A DNA stretch of 39,610 bases from Betaproteobacteria bacterium (GCA_009919175.1 RGCL01000022.1:1-39610), one strand, 5' to 3'; shown: positions 7,491-16,273, counted from the first letter of the stretch. Notes: a model not told the origin generated them from the letters alone. Numbers and translations: made by a program.

Positions 7491-9296
7491 TCATTGCAGC
7501 CCAACACTAGCGTCGGAAAAACCACGCCCGCCAATGCTGCGGCCCGCTGATTTAAAGGGGTTATCACGACAGGCATCGATGATGGCCATGGTGAATTTAG
7601 CCCGGCGATCGGCAAACTCATCGAGCACACGCTGCAAGGGAATGGATTCATCGCGCACCTGCCCCTCGGACTCGCCCGAAATGTCCACAGGCAACAGGTA
7701 GTTGGCTGGTCCCACTTGAACGCCATGCCCAGCAAAGAAAAAAACCACCTCATCGCCACCCTGTACCTGGTCTGAAAAGGTCCTCAACGTGCGTTTCATG
7801 GTGCGTTCATTCAGGTCCAAGGCCAACGTCACCTCATAACCCATGGCGCGAAACTGCTCGGCCATGGCGCGTGCGTCCTCACGAGCATTCACCAAGGGTT
7901 GAACCTTTTGATAGGCATCGTTGCCCATCACCAATGCACGCCGTTTGCCAGACTTGGAAACGGATGTCGAATCTGGCTTGGTCGTCACGCCAGCATGCAG
8001 GTCTGAATTTGAAGCTGGCATGGCCACTGCAACAGGCATCGCAGCGGGGGCAGGGGCAGGCGCCGTAGACACAAGTGCAGTTGTAGTGGATTCAACAGGC
8101 GCAGCCAATGGCGTTGCCGCCTGAACAATGTCTGGGCTGATCAAGGCAAGGTTTTCACGGGCAGCCCTGCGTTGCGTGGGGCTACGCTCCTCGGAATCGG
8201 CGATCGAGCGATACAGCGACGCTGCTCGCTGATCATCACGAGGAAGGCCTAAGCCGTTTTGATGCATCCAAGCCAAGTTATGGATGGCTGAAGGATCGCG
8301 TGCGTTGGCTGCCAGCTTCATCCAATACACCGCTTCCTCTAGATCAGCCGCGATGGTTGGAGGGCAACCCAAGAGGTAGAGGTAGGCCATCTGTGACATC
8401 AACGCGCCACCCAGACTTTGCAGAGTCGCACCGCCCTGGTCACGGCCCAATTGAGCTCTGGCTTTGATCGTCGCGTCTGCATAGGTGCAATTATGAATAC
8501 CCTGTACCAATGGATTGACCAATTTGGCGAAAGGCTGCGCCAAGTGAGTCTTCAAAGCCAACTGCTGATTGATGAGGGCTTCAATCTTGGGCACCTCGGC
8601 TTGTTGCTCACTGTTGAGGTTAACTTTCAGCGCTAATCCGCGGTTAAAAAGTACGGACTCCTCACATTTTTTTAAATTTTGACGCTGTGCTTCACGATTG
8701 GCGCTGTACTGGGGAACGTCGTTTTCAAACCTGCCACAAAACACCAACTCTTTATTTTGGTTATAGAGCACGCCAACCCCATCTCGCTCACCCTTCTCGT
8801 TTTGCGGGCCTATGTAGGTCATCAATTGGGTTTTGGTTTCGCTGGTAAATAAACCCGTCTTGATGGTCGTGGTGATGAAGTATTTTTCTTCACCATCAAA
8901 AAAGGTGTTGTTTTTATATTCGCCGATGAATCCGGTTCTATCGTTGCGCGTGGTTTGACCAAAACCGTGCATCTTGCCTTCTTTAAAGAAACCCACCGTT
9001 TTGACCTCGAGGTCGCGTCCATCGTCGGTTTTTGTTGGCACCCAACGTCCTTCCTTGTCCTTGGCGTAGGCCACACCAAAGCGAACGCCCCTGCCATGAG
9101 GCAACCCGTTTTCAAATTCGCCCCTGTAAGTGCGCTTCGAGCCATCAACCTCCAATTGGGTTTCACCCACGCATTGATGCCAGGTTTTGATGTCATTGCC
9201 AGCACAAGGCAAAGGCAGGGTGATGAGAGGCTGAGCCAGCGCAGAAAGACCCCACATCTCTAGGGCCAAAACCCAAAGTACGAACCGGAACATCAT
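7491..9296 (-). CDS. Secreted MORN / Sel1-like / caspase-fold (peptidase C14) protein, apparently truncated
   Basis: A 601-residue protein with a signal peptide (cleavage likely after LSALA, about residue 21). MORN-like repeats follow, such as YRGEFENGLPHGRG at 57-70, GFFKEGKMHGFG at 102-113 and GERDGVGVLY at 169-178. A Sel1-like helical repeat is at about 320-363, and an Ala/Pro/Ser/Thr-rich linker at about 391-450. The end is a caspase-fold domain from KRRALVMGNDAY. The catalytic pair is His524 (FAGHGVQ) and Cys576 (IIDACRDNPF). The protein stops 25 residues after the Cys, where bacterial C14 domains normally continue with the small-subunit part, so it looks truncated. The start is supported by GAGG before ATGATG. 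The 5' half of the gene is more AT-rich than its neighbours, which suggests transfer. Substrate and role are unknown. Confidence 0.85.
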   Translation of the reverse strand: MMFRFVLWVLALEMWGLSALAQPLITLPLPCAGNDIKTWHQCVGETQLEVDGSKRTYRGEFENGLPHGRGVRFGVAYAKDKEGRWVPTKTDDGRDLEVKTVGFFKEGKMHGFGQTTRNDRTGFIGEYKNNTFFDGEEKYFITTTIKTGLFTSETKTQLMTYIGPQNEKGERDGVGVLYNQNKELVFCGRFENDVPQYSANREAQRQNLKKCEESVLFNRGLALKVNLNSEQQAEVPKIEALINQQLALKTHLAQPFAKLVNPLVQGIHNCTYADATIKARAQLGRDQGGATLQSLGGALMSQMAYLYLLGCPPTIAADLEEAVYWMKLAANARDPSAIHNLAWMHQNGLGLPRDDQRAASLYRSIADSEERSPTQRRAARENLALISPDIVQAATPLAAPVESTTTALVSTAPAPAPAAMPVAVAMPASNSDLHAGVTTKPDSTSVSKSGKRRALVMGNDAYQKVQPLVNAREDARAMAEQFRAMGYEVTLALDLNERTMKRTLRTFSDQVQGGDEVVFFFAGHGVQVGPANYLLPVDISGESEGQVRDESIPLQRVLDEFADRRAKFTMAIIDACRDNPFKSAGRSIGGRGFSDASVGLQ

Positions 9297-9376
9297 GTCG
9301 CAACCTCAGTGAAGGCGTGGTGCCGAAGAACAATCAATGACTGATCATTTTGACCATGATTCAATTGCACCGATGC

Positions 9377-9402
9377 GCTGGGGAAATGGTGATTTCCCCA
9401 GC
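9377..9402. terminator. secA 3' region: Perfect 11-bp hairpin after secA, no T-run
   Basis: GCTGGGGAAAT (9377-9387) pairs with ATTTCCCCAGC (9392-9402) around loop GGTG, 16 bases beyond the secA stop on the minus strand. No run of T follows on either strand. It may be a 3'-end stabilising or Rho-assisted termination hairpin rather than a classical intrinsic terminator. Confidence 0.5.
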
Positions 9403-9417
9403 CTAATGGGTGGCGGC

Positions 9418-12162
9418 TTATTTCAGCGCGCCATGGCAGTGCTTGAATTTTTTACCGCTGCCACAAGGGCAGGGATCATTGCGCCCAACACCGGCAAACG
9501 CCTCAGGGGGCAATTCACCCGGCGTGCTGGTGATGGCCTCGCCACTTTCGTCGGGTGCGGTGTAGGTCACGTTGCGCAATTGCTCGCCCTGGGCCTCGAT
9601 GGCCTGAGCGGCTTCGGTGACTTGTTCGGTCGACTGGATTTGCACCGTCATCAGCACGCGTGTGACTTCGTTCTTGACCGAATCGAGCAACTGCGAGAAG
9701 AGTTCAAACGCTTCGCGCTTGTATTCCTGCTTGGGCTGCTTTTGGGCGTAGCCGCGCAGGTGAATGCCCTGGCGCAGGTAATCGAGCGCGGCCAGGTGCT
9801 CGCGCCAATGGGTGTCCATGCTTTGCAGCAGCACCATGCGCATGAAGGGCATGAATTGCTCCAGACCCACCAACTCGACCTTGGCCTGGAAGGCGGCCTC
9901 GGCAGCCTCGACCACGCGCTCAACCACATCCTCGTCAATGACCTGATCGGAGGACTCCACCCACTGGATGAGCTCCACGTCCAGCTGCCACTCATTGACC
10001 AGCAGGGCCTGAAGGCCGGGCAAATCCCATTGCTCTTCCACCGAGTCCGCCGGCACAAACTGGCGCACCAGATCGGTCATGCACGACTGACGCAAACCTT
10101 TGATCTGAAGGGCGATGTCGGCGCTATCGAGGATCTCGTTGCGCTGCTGGTAGATGACTTTGCGCTGATCGTTGGACACGTCGTCGTATTCCAACAATTG
10201 CTTGCGGATGTCGAAGTTATGGGCTTCGACTTTGCGTTGTGCGCTTTCGATGCTGCGCGTGACCATGCCTGCCTCGATGGCCTCGCCCTCGGGCATCTTG
10301 AGCCGGTCCATGATGGCCCTGACCCGGTCGCCGGCAAAAATGCGCAGCAAAGGGTCTTCCAGGCTCAGATAAAAACGGGAAGAACCCGGATCACCCTGGC
10401 GGCCAGAACGCCCACGCAACTGGTTGTCGATGCGGCGTGACTCATGGCGTTCGGTGGCAATGATGCGCAAGCCACCCAGGGACACCACTTCGTCGTGATC
10501 GAGTTGCCATTGCTGTCGCATGGCCTGGACCTTGGGGGTCAGGTCGGTGCCCTCAGCCCCGTCTTGGGCATGCAGCGTGGCAATGGCCTTGTCCACGTTG
10601 CCACCCAGCACGATGTCGGTGCCGCGACCCGCCATGTTGGTGGCGATGGTGATGGAACCCTTAGCGCCCGCCTGGGCAATGATGTCGGCTTCGCGTTCAT
10701 GCTGCTTGGCGTTGAGCACCTGGTGCGGCAACTTGGCCTGTGTGAGCAGCTGGGCAATGAACTCCGAGTTCTCGATCGAGGAAGTGCCCACCAGCACCGG
10801 TTGGCCACGGCCATGGCATTCACGAATGTCTTCGATGGCCGCCTTGTACTTTTCGGCCGTGGTCTTGTAGACGCGGTCGAGCTGGTCTTCGCGGCGGCTG
10901 GGCCGGTTGGGCGGGATGATCACGGTCTCCAGACCGTAGATCTCCTGGAATTCATAGGCCTCGGTATCGGCTGTGCCCGTCATGCCAGCCAACTTGCCAT
11001 AGAGGCGGAAGTAGTTCTGGAAGGTGATGGAGGCCATGGTCTGGTTTTCAGCCTGGATGGTCACGCCTTCCTTGGCTTCCACGGCCTGGTGCAAGCCATC
11101 GCTCCAGCGACGACCCGACATGAGGCGCCCAGTGAATTCGTCAACGATGATGATTTCACCCGCCTGCACCACATAGTGCTGGTCGCGGTGAAAGAGGTGA
11201 TGCGCCCGCAAAGCGGCCATCAGGTGGTGCATCAGGGCAATGTTGGCCGGCTCATACAGTGAAGCGCCATCGGCCAGAAGGCCCATGCTCACCAGCAAGG
11301 ACTCGGCCTTTTCATGACCGGCTTCGGTGAGGTGCACCTGACGCCCCTTTTCGTCGAGCAGGTAGTCGCCGGGTTCGATCACACCCTCGCCCGTGCGCGG
11401 GTCGGCCTCGCCAATCTGGCGCTTGAGGTGGGGCACGGCCTGGTTGATGGCCACATACATGGCTGTATGGTCTTCGGCCTGGCCTGAAATGATCAGGGGG
11501 GTGCGCGCCTCATCGATCAGGATGGAATCCACCTCGTCCACGATGGCGTAGTTGAGCTGGCGCTGAACCCGGTGCTCGGCTTCATAGACCATGTTGTCGC
11601 GCAAGTAGTCAAAGCCAAATTCGTTGTTGGTGCCATACGTGATGTCGGCGTGGTAGGCAGCTTGCTTTTCTTCGCGCGTGAGGCCGGGCAGGTTGACGCC
11701 CACGCTCAGCCCCAAAAAGCCATACAACTGTCCCATCCAGCGTGCATCGCGTTGAGCCAGGTAGTCGTTGACGGTCACCACATGCACACCCTTGCCGGCC
11801 AGGGCATTGAGGTAGACGGCCAGCGTGGCCGTGAGGGTCTTGCCTTCACCGGTGCGCATTTCAGCGATCTTGCCCTGGTGCAAGGCCATGGCGCCCATGA
11901 GCTGCACATCGAAGTGGCGCATCTTCATGACGCGCTTGGAAGCCTCGCGCACGGTGGCAAAGGCCTCAGGCAACAGGTCGTTGAGCTTGGCCCCTTGGGC
12001 CAATTGGTCTTTGAAGGTTTGGGTCTTGGCAATCAACTGCTCATCGCTGAGCGCCTCCATGGAGGACTCCAAGGCATTGATGGACACGACGTCGCGCCGG
12101 TACTGCTTGAGGAGGCGGTCGTTGCGGCTGCCAAAAATCTTGGTGAGGAGTTGTATCGCCAT
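9418..12162 (-). CDS. secA: Preprotein translocase ATPase SecA
   Basis: SecA is the motor that pushes unfolded precursor proteins through SecYEG. The 914-residue product matches the family (E. coli 901). It starts [16 protein letters not shown]; Walker A MRTGEGKT is at 102-109. The [19 protein letters not shown] segment and nucleotide-binding domain 2 with [16 protein letters not shown] follow. The C-terminus carries the zinc-binding SEC-C tail with the pattern [14 protein letters not shown], which binds SecB. A variable linker of about 60 residues precedes this tail. There is no secM-like gene upstream; instead a DciA-like gene lies divergent 82 bp away. A TAGAAT -10 candidate is 66 bases upstream of the ATG. 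Confidence 0.98.
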   Translation of the reverse strand: MAIQLLTKIFGSRNDRLLKQYRRDVVSINALESSMEALSDEQLIAKTQTFKDQLAQGAKLNDLLPEAFATVREASKRVMKMRHFDVQLMGAMALHQGKIAEMRTGEGKTLTATLAVYLNALAGKGVHVVTVNDYLAQRDARWMGQLYGFLGLSVGVNLPGLTREEKQAAYHADITYGTNNEFGFDYLRDNMVYEAEHRVQRQLNYAIVDEVDSILIDEARTPLIISGQAEDHTAMYVAINQAVPHLKRQIGEADPRTGEGVIEPGDYLLDEKGRQVHLTEAGHEKAESLLVSMGLLADGASLYEPANIALMHHLMAALRAHHLFHRDQHYVVQAGEIIIVDEFTGRLMSGRRWSDGLHQAVEAKEGVTIQAENQTMASITFQNYFRLYGKLAGMTGTADTEAYEFQEIYGLETVIIPPNRPSRREDQLDRVYKTTAEKYKAAIEDIRECHGRGQPVLVGTSSIENSEFIAQLLTQAKLPHQVLNAKQHEREADIIAQAGAKGSITIATNMAGRGTDIVLGGNVDKAIATLHAQDGAEGTDLTPKVQAMRQQWQLDHDEVVSLGGLRIIATERHESRRIDNQLRGRSGRQGDPGSSRFYLSLEDPLLRIFAGDRVRAIMDRLKMPEGEAIEAGMVTRSIESAQRKVEAHNFDIRKQLLEYDDVSNDQRKVIYQQRNEILDSADIALQIKGLRQSCMTDLVRQFVPADSVEEQWDLPGLQALLVNEWQLDVELIQWVESSDQVIDEDVVERVVEAAEAAFQAKVELVGLEQFMPFMRMVLLQSMDTHWREHLAALDYLRQGIHLRGYAQKQPKQEYKREAFELFSQLLDSVKNEVTRVLMTVQIQSTEQVTEAAQAIEAQGEQLRNVTYTAPDESGEAITSTPGELPPEAFAGVGRNDPCPCGSGKKFKHCHGALK

Positions 12163-12191
12163 GACGCTGAAAGCCCGTTTGAGCTGGCTTT

Positions 12192-12215
12192 ATGAAGGTG
12201 TGAATGAAGGTGTTA
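12192..12215 (+). repeat. Two tandem copies of a 12-bp unit between secA and dciA
   Basis: ATGAAGGTGTGA (12192-12203) is followed directly by ATGAAGGTGTTA (12204-12215), one mismatch in 12. The repeat lies in the divergent promoter gap and could be a tandem protein-binding site or a chance duplication. Confidence 0.5.
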
Positions 12216-12227
12216 AATTCACTTGGA

Positions 12228-12233
12228 ATTCTA
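12228..12233 (-). promoter_or_regulatory. Candidate secA -10 element TAGAAT
   Basis: TAGAAT on the minus strand matches five of six bases of the sigma-70 -10 consensus and lies 66 bases before the secA start codon. The same TAGAATT context precedes tRNA-Thr and tatA in this window. No good -35 is seen; that region overlaps the dciA start. Confidence 0.35.
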
Positions 12234-12244
12234 CCCTTGCCCTC

Positions 12245-12640
12245 ATGTCCGACCCTTCACAGACCCCACGCGACGAAGTGCTCAAGGCTTATGCCAAGCT
12301 GGGGTTTGGTCCGCGACCACCACAAACGCGTCACATTGATGGACAAATCCATCCCGCCAGTGAGGCCTTGGGGCAGCACCCGGCCCTGCGCGAAGTCATG
12401 AAAATGGCCCAGGTCTCGCGGCGCTGCCTGGTGCTTTTGCGGCCTTTGATCCCCGTGAATGTCTATGAGCAGTTGCAGGCTGGCCCGTTGATCCAGGGCG
12501 AATGGTGCGTGCTCACGCCCCACCCGGCCTGGTCGGCCAAATTGCGCCAATCCTTGCCCGCCTGGCTGGCTCACCTGCGCACCAAGGGCATGCCCGTGGA
12601 GCGCATCCGAATCAAAACCATGGCGTCTAGCCCACGCTAA
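12245..12640 (+). CDS. dciA: DciA-like protein (DUF721), putative replicative-helicase loader
   Basis: A 131-residue protein whose C-terminal 90 residues fit the DUF721/DciA pattern. A helical HPALREVMKMAQVSRRCLVLLRPLIP segment is followed by GEWCVLTPHPAWSAKLRQSLP and a terminal strand MPVERIRIKTM. DciA is the ancestral loader or partner of the DnaB helicase in bacteria that lack DnaC. Its gene commonly sits next to secA or lpxC in proteobacteria, which supports the call; here it is divergent from secA. The ATG at 12245 gives the standard length. The frame is open further upstream, but that part lies antisense to secA. The gene ends 23 bp before the aldonate dehydratase gene. Assignment rests on pattern and context, not on a search. 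Confidence 0.7.
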   Translation: MSDPSQTPRDEVLKAYAKLGFGPRPPQTRHIDGQIHPASEALGQHPALREVMKMAQVSRRCLVLLRPLIPVNVYEQLQAGPLIQGEWCVLTPHPAWSAKLRQSLPAWLAHLRTKGMPVERIRIKTMASSPR

Positions 12641-12663
12641 GCCTCCTTCATGCGCACCCTGTC

Positions 12664-14412
12664 ATGACACAACGACACAAACCCCGCAAAACAGCCCAGG
12701 ACTTGCGCAGCGCACGCTGGATGGCACCCGATGACTTGCGCTCCTTCGGGCATCGTTCGCGCATCATGCAAATGGGCTATGCACCAGCCGACTGGGTGGG
12801 CAAGCCCCTCATCGCCATCCTCAACACCTGGTCCGACATCCAGCCATGCCATGCCCACTTCAAGCAGCGCATTGAGGACGTCAAGCGGGGCATCTTGCAA
12901 GCCGGGGGCTTTCCGCTGGAGCTGCCCGCCTTGTCCCTGGGCGAGATTTTTGTCAAACCCACGACCATGCTCTACCGCAACTTCCTGGCCATGCAGACCG
13001 AGGAATTGTTGCGCTCTCACCCCATCGACGGCGCGGTGCTCATGGGTGGATGCGACAAGACCACGCCCGGCCTGATCATGGGGGCCTTGTCCATGGGGGT
13101 ACCTTTCATTTATGTGCCTGCGGGTCCCATGCTGAGGGGCCACTATCGTGGCGATGTGCTGGGTTCGGGCACCGACAGCTTCAAGTATTGGGACGAGCGC
13201 CGCGCAGGGCTGCTGAGTGAACAGGAGTGGGTGGGTGTGGAGGCCGGCATTGCCCGCTCCCATGGCCACTGCATGACCATGGGGACCGCCTCGACCATGA
13301 CTGCGGTGGCCGAGGCCATGGGGCTGAGTCTGCCCGGTGCAAGCTCGATCCTGGCCGCCGATGCCAATCACCCCCGCATGTGCGCTCAAGCCGGGCGGCG
13401 CATCGTGGACATGGTGTGGGAAGACCTCACGCCCGACGAGATCGTCACCGCTACCGCAGTGCGCAATGCCTGCGTGGTGGCCATGTCGCTGGGGTGCTCG
13501 ACCAACGCCGTGATCCATGTGCTGGCCATGGCGCACCGCGCCGGCATTCCCCTCACCCTGGACGACCTGGATCGCCTCGGGCGCGACACCCCGGTGCTGG
13601 CCAATGTGCGCCCGGTGGGCAAAACCCATTTGATGGAAGATTTTTATTACGCCGGAGGCTTGCGCGCGCTGATGAGCGTGCTGGCACCCAAGCTCGCACT
13701 CGACGCCCTCACCGTCACCGGCCAAAGCCTGGGCGACGGTCTCAAAGGGGCTAAGGTGTTCAACAGCGATGTCATTCGCCCCTTGGACAACCCAGTCGAT
13801 CAGGCCGGCTCGCTGGCCGTGCTCAAAGGCAATCTCGCGCCCGACGGTGCCGTGATCAAGCCCGGCGCCTGTGACCCGCGCTTTCATCAGCATGTGGGGC
13901 CTGCGCTGGTGGCCGATGACTACAACGTCCTCATGGCCATCGTCGACGATGAGTCGCTCGACATCCACCCGGACACGGTGCTGGTCTTGCGCAACGCCGG
14001 ACCGCTGGGTGGTCCCGGCATGCCCGAGTGGGGCATGATCCCCATGCCCAAGTCACTCTTGAAGCAAGGCATCCGCGACATGGTGCGCCTGAGCGATGCG
14101 CGCATGAGCGGTACGTCCTATGGCGCCTGCGTGCTTCACATCGCGCCAGAAGCCCACGTGGGCGGGCCTTTGGCCTTGCTGCATAACGGGGACCTGGTTG
14201 AACTTGACATCCCCGCTCGCCGCTTGCACATGCGCGTGAGCGACGAAGAGCTATCGGCCAGGCGTGCGGCCTGGCAAGCACCCGCTCCCCGGTACGAGCG
14301 GGGCTACGGCTGGCTCTTTAGCCAGCACATTGAGCAAGCCGACAAGGGTTGCGATTTTGATTTCTTGCGCACCGACTTTGGCCGCACTGCAGGCGAACCC
14401 GAAATCCATTGA
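12664..14412 (+). CDS. IlvD/Edd-family dehydratase, L-arabonate dehydratase-like
   Basis: A 582-residue iron-sulfur dehydratase that removes water from a sugar acid or dihydroxy acid. Three cysteines suited to the [2Fe-2S] cluster are C62 (NTWSDIQPC), C130 (GGCDKTTPG) and C203 (SHGHCMTMG). They are spaced exactly as in Rhizobium L-arabonate dehydratase. The catalytic-serine segment SDARMSGTSYG lies near the C-terminus, followed by APEAHVGGPLALLHNGD and DFLRTDFGRTAGEPEIH. NTWSDIQPC and the arabonate-like tail place it with aldonate dehydratases rather than biosynthetic IlvD. Possible substrates are L-arabonate, D-xylonate, D-fuconate and others; the exact one is not readable. It converges on a Bug-type binding protein. 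No sugar-acid operon surrounds it. Confidence 0.85.
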   Translation: MTQRHKPRKTAQDLRSARWMAPDDLRSFGHRSRIMQMGYAPADWVGKPLIAILNTWSDIQPCHAHFKQRIEDVKRGILQAGGFPLELPALSLGEIFVKPTTMLYRNFLAMQTEELLRSHPIDGAVLMGGCDKTTPGLIMGALSMGVPFIYVPAGPMLRGHYRGDVLGSGTDSFKYWDERRAGLLSEQEWVGVEAGIARSHGHCMTMGTASTMTAVAEAMGLSLPGASSILAADANHPRMCAQAGRRIVDMVWEDLTPDEIVTATAVRNACVVAMSLGCSTNAVIHVLAMAHRAGIPLTLDDLDRLGRDTPVLANVRPVGKTHLMEDFYYAGGLRALMSVLAPKLALDALTVTGQSLGDGLKGAKVFNSDVIRPLDNPVDQAGSLAVLKGNLAPDGAVIKPGACDPRFHQHVGPALVADDYNVLMAIVDDESLDIHPDTVLVLRNAGPLGGPGMPEWGMIPMPKSLLKQGIRDMVRLSDARMSGTSYGACVLHIAPEAHVGGPLALLHNGDLVELDIPARRLHMRVSDEELSARRAAWQAPAPRYERGYGWLFSQHIEQADKGCDFDFLRTDFGRTAGEPEIH

Positions 14413-14444
14413 GGGGCCTGCCTTGGCCACCCGGGTGTGCGGCC

Positions 14445-15425
14445 TCACTCAGGCTTGATGCCCGCGGTGCGAATCACCCGCGTCCACTGATCGATCTCCG
14501 AGGCCACAAAGCCGCTGTAGTGCTTGCTCCCGTAAGGCGGGATGACAAAGCCCACCGAGCTCAGCCGCTGCTTGATGGTGTCGGACTTGAGCGCCTGCGC
14601 CAGGGCTGCATCCAGCTTGTCGACGATGGGCTGAGGGGTGCCCTTGGCCACCGACAAACCTGACCACGAGGTGGCCTCAAAACCCTTGTAGCCCGATTCG
14701 GCCACGGTGGGCACATCGGGGTAAAGCGCATTGCGCTCCTTGCTGCTCACCGCGATGGCGCGCAGCTTGCCCGCTTTGACGTGAGGCAGCACTGCATCCT
14801 GGTTCAAAAAGGTCATGGGGATGGTGCCCGCGAGCAAATCATTGAGCATGGGGTTGCCGCCCTTGTAGGGGATACCGGTCAGAACAATGCCAGAGGTTTG
14901 CTTGAACAGCTCCATGGCCATGTGGCCTGAGGCTGCATGCGTGAAACCGTAATCGAGTTTGCCGGGGTTCTTTTTGGCAAAGTCCACGATGTCCTTGACG
15001 CTGTGGAAGGGCTGGCTGGGATGCACCACCAGCACATTGGGACCGGCGTTGATTTGCGCCAGATGAGTGAAATCGGTGAGCGAGTTGTACTTGAGGTTGG
15101 GGTCCAGGCCATGGGCGACGGCGCTTTGTCCCACCCCAGTTTGGATCAGGGTATAGCCATCGGCGGGCAACCTCAACGCCCTTTCCATGCCCACGATGCC
15201 GCCCGCCCCAGGGATGTTCTCGACGACCACCGGTTGCTTGAGCACCTTGCCCAATTCCTCCGCCAAAAGCCGGCCCAGCACATCGCTGGTGCCGCCCGGA
15301 GGGAAGGCCACGATGAGTTTCAAAGGTTTGTTCGGGTAGTCGGCCTGCGCCAGGGCTGTGCTGGCAGAGCCCCAACCCAGTGCAGCAAGCAGCATCCACG
15401 ACAACAATTTGCGAATCAGCCCCAT
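14445..15425 (-). CDS. Bug-family (TctC-like) periplasmic substrate-binding protein
   Basis: A 326-residue secreted solute receptor of the tripartite tricarboxylate transporter family, greatly expanded in Burkholderiales. The signal peptide MGLIRKLLSWMLLAALGWGSASTALA is followed by the family hallmark YPNKPLKLIVAFPPGGTSDVLGR and later VVVENIPGAGGIVGME. The start at 15425 is preferred over the upstream 15449 because AAGGAG lies 6 bases before it and the signal peptide begins there. No TctA/TctB membrane genes are nearby, as is common for orphan Bug proteins. The ligand is unknown. Convergence with the aldonate dehydratase suggests, but does not show, a sugar-acid or carboxylate ligand. Confidence 0.92.
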   Translation of the reverse strand: MGLIRKLLSWMLLAALGWGSASTALAQADYPNKPLKLIVAFPPGGTSDVLGRLLAEELGKVLKQPVVVENIPGAGGIVGMERALRLPADGYTLIQTGVGQSAVAHGLDPNLKYNSLTDFTHLAQINAGPNVLVVHPSQPFHSVKDIVDFAKKNPGKLDYGFTHAASGHMAMELFKQTSGIVLTGIPYKGGNPMLNDLLAGTIPMTFLNQDAVLPHVKAGKLRAIAVSSKERNALYPDVPTVAESGYKGFEATSWSGLSVAKGTPQPIVDKLDAALAQALKSDTIKQRLSSVGFVIPPYGSKHYSGFVASEIDQWTRVIRTAGIKPE

Positions 15426-15548
15426 GTGAGTCTCCTTGGCATTGGACATGACCCTTTAGCCTAAGGGCATTGGACCCCGCCTGCCATTCGTGAAATCCTC
15501 AAGTGCCCAGATTGGGTTTAAATCAGGGCTTCACCTCTGGAGTTGTTC

Positions 15549-16169
15549 ATGAAAAGAAGTTCCTTGGTTTGCCTCTTCACTGCCTGCTTGCTGATGGCCT
15601 GCTCCAAACCGCCCCAGGAGGAATTCAAGATTGAATTGCGTGTCGATAGCAAGGATCAATTCAAAGAGCAGGCGATCAATGACAAAGTCCCTGCGCTGGA
15701 AGCCAAGCACCGCGAGCTTTTGGATGCCGCCATCAAGGCTTGCGCGTTTTCTTCGTTTCTGTCCGAATCGGTCAGGCAGCAGGGCGGATCGAGCCAATCC
15801 GTGGTCACCAGCAGCACGGTGCAAGACATGGGCGGCAAGAGCGAGGTGACCACCAGCACCAGCACCACCATTCGCAATGTCGAATTGCCAGGAGCAATCC
15901 TGGAATGCCATTCGGGTCTGGTGTCAGACGCACAGAGCGGACAAGGGAAAGATGAAGGGTGCAGGCTCAAAGACGCGGACGGCTCCACCCAAGTGCAATA
16001 CCCACTGCTTTTGCAGTCGCTGTTGCAAAGCCGTCATGGCATGAAGCAAAACGCCATCCTGACCCAAGAGTCCATTTCGCGCGAGAAGAAATTTGAATCG
16101 TCCTTGAAAAGCACCGTGGCCGTTTCGGGCGACACCTTGAGCTGCACCAAGGAATTGGTGACGAAATGA
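15549..16169 (+). CDS. Predicted lipoprotein of unknown function
   Basis: A 206-residue protein with a lipoprotein signal MKRSSLVCLFTACLLMAC, where Cys18 in LLMAC fits the lipobox. The mature part is polar and rich in Ser, Thr, Lys and Gln, with no membrane segment. It has a Ser/Thr-rich stretch (about residues 85-110). Three further cysteines (KACAF, LECHSG, EGCRL) lie in the middle and one (LSCTKELV) close to the end, so one or two disulfides are possible. I do not recognise the family. TGGAG precedes the ATG by 7 bases, which favours this start over an ATG two codons upstream. It stands alone between the divergent Bug gene and the opposite-strand tRNA-Thr. Confidence 0.7.
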   Translation: MKRSSLVCLFTACLLMACSKPPQEEFKIELRVDSKDQFKEQAINDKVPALEAKHRELLDAAIKACAFSSFLSESVRQQGGSSQSVVTSSTVQDMGGKSEVTTSTSTTIRNVELPGAILECHSGLVSDAQSGQGKDEGCRLKDADGSTQVQYPLLLQSLLQSRHGMKQNAILTQESISREKKFESSLKSTVAVSGDTLSCTKELVTK

Positions 16170-16188
16170 GGATGCCAAGGACGTGAGA

Positions 16189-16264
16189 TGGTGCCGGTTG
16201 TCGGAATCGAACTGACGACCTTCCGCTTACAAGGCGGGTGCTCTACCAACTGAGCTAAACCGGC
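16189..16264 (-). tRNA. thrT(TGT): tRNA-Thr (anticodon TGT)
   Basis: The minus strand folds into a 76-nt tRNA with an encoded CCA end. The acceptor stem GCCGGTT/AACCGGC is perfect, the D arm is GCTC-AGTTGGTA-GAGC, and the anticodon loop is CTTGTAA with anticodon TGT (threonine). The T arm has loop TTCGATT. Two stem positions are mispaired: C27-A43 at the top of the anticodon stem and A52-C62 in the T stem. The rest is canonical, so the gene is probably functional. A TAGAAT -10 element lies 9 bases upstream. Confidence 0.93.
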
Positions 16265-16273
16265 ATGGGTGGA

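Noticed and set aside
7448-7759. A frame past the stop of the caspase-like gene as a frameshifted C-terminus
   Set aside because: Its translation (ending HFSAWAKVKLTHR) has no C14-like small-subunit features, and the overlap is a shadow of the real frame.
12637-13968. A 443-codon minus-strand open frame opposite the aldonate dehydratase
   Set aside because: It is a shadow of a clear IlvD/Edd gene and has no recognisable domain or ribosome binding site.
14413-14444. Inverted GAGG/CCTC bases between the dehydratase and the Bug gene as a bidirectional terminator
   Set aside because: The pairing is short and interrupted, and there is no T-run on either strand.
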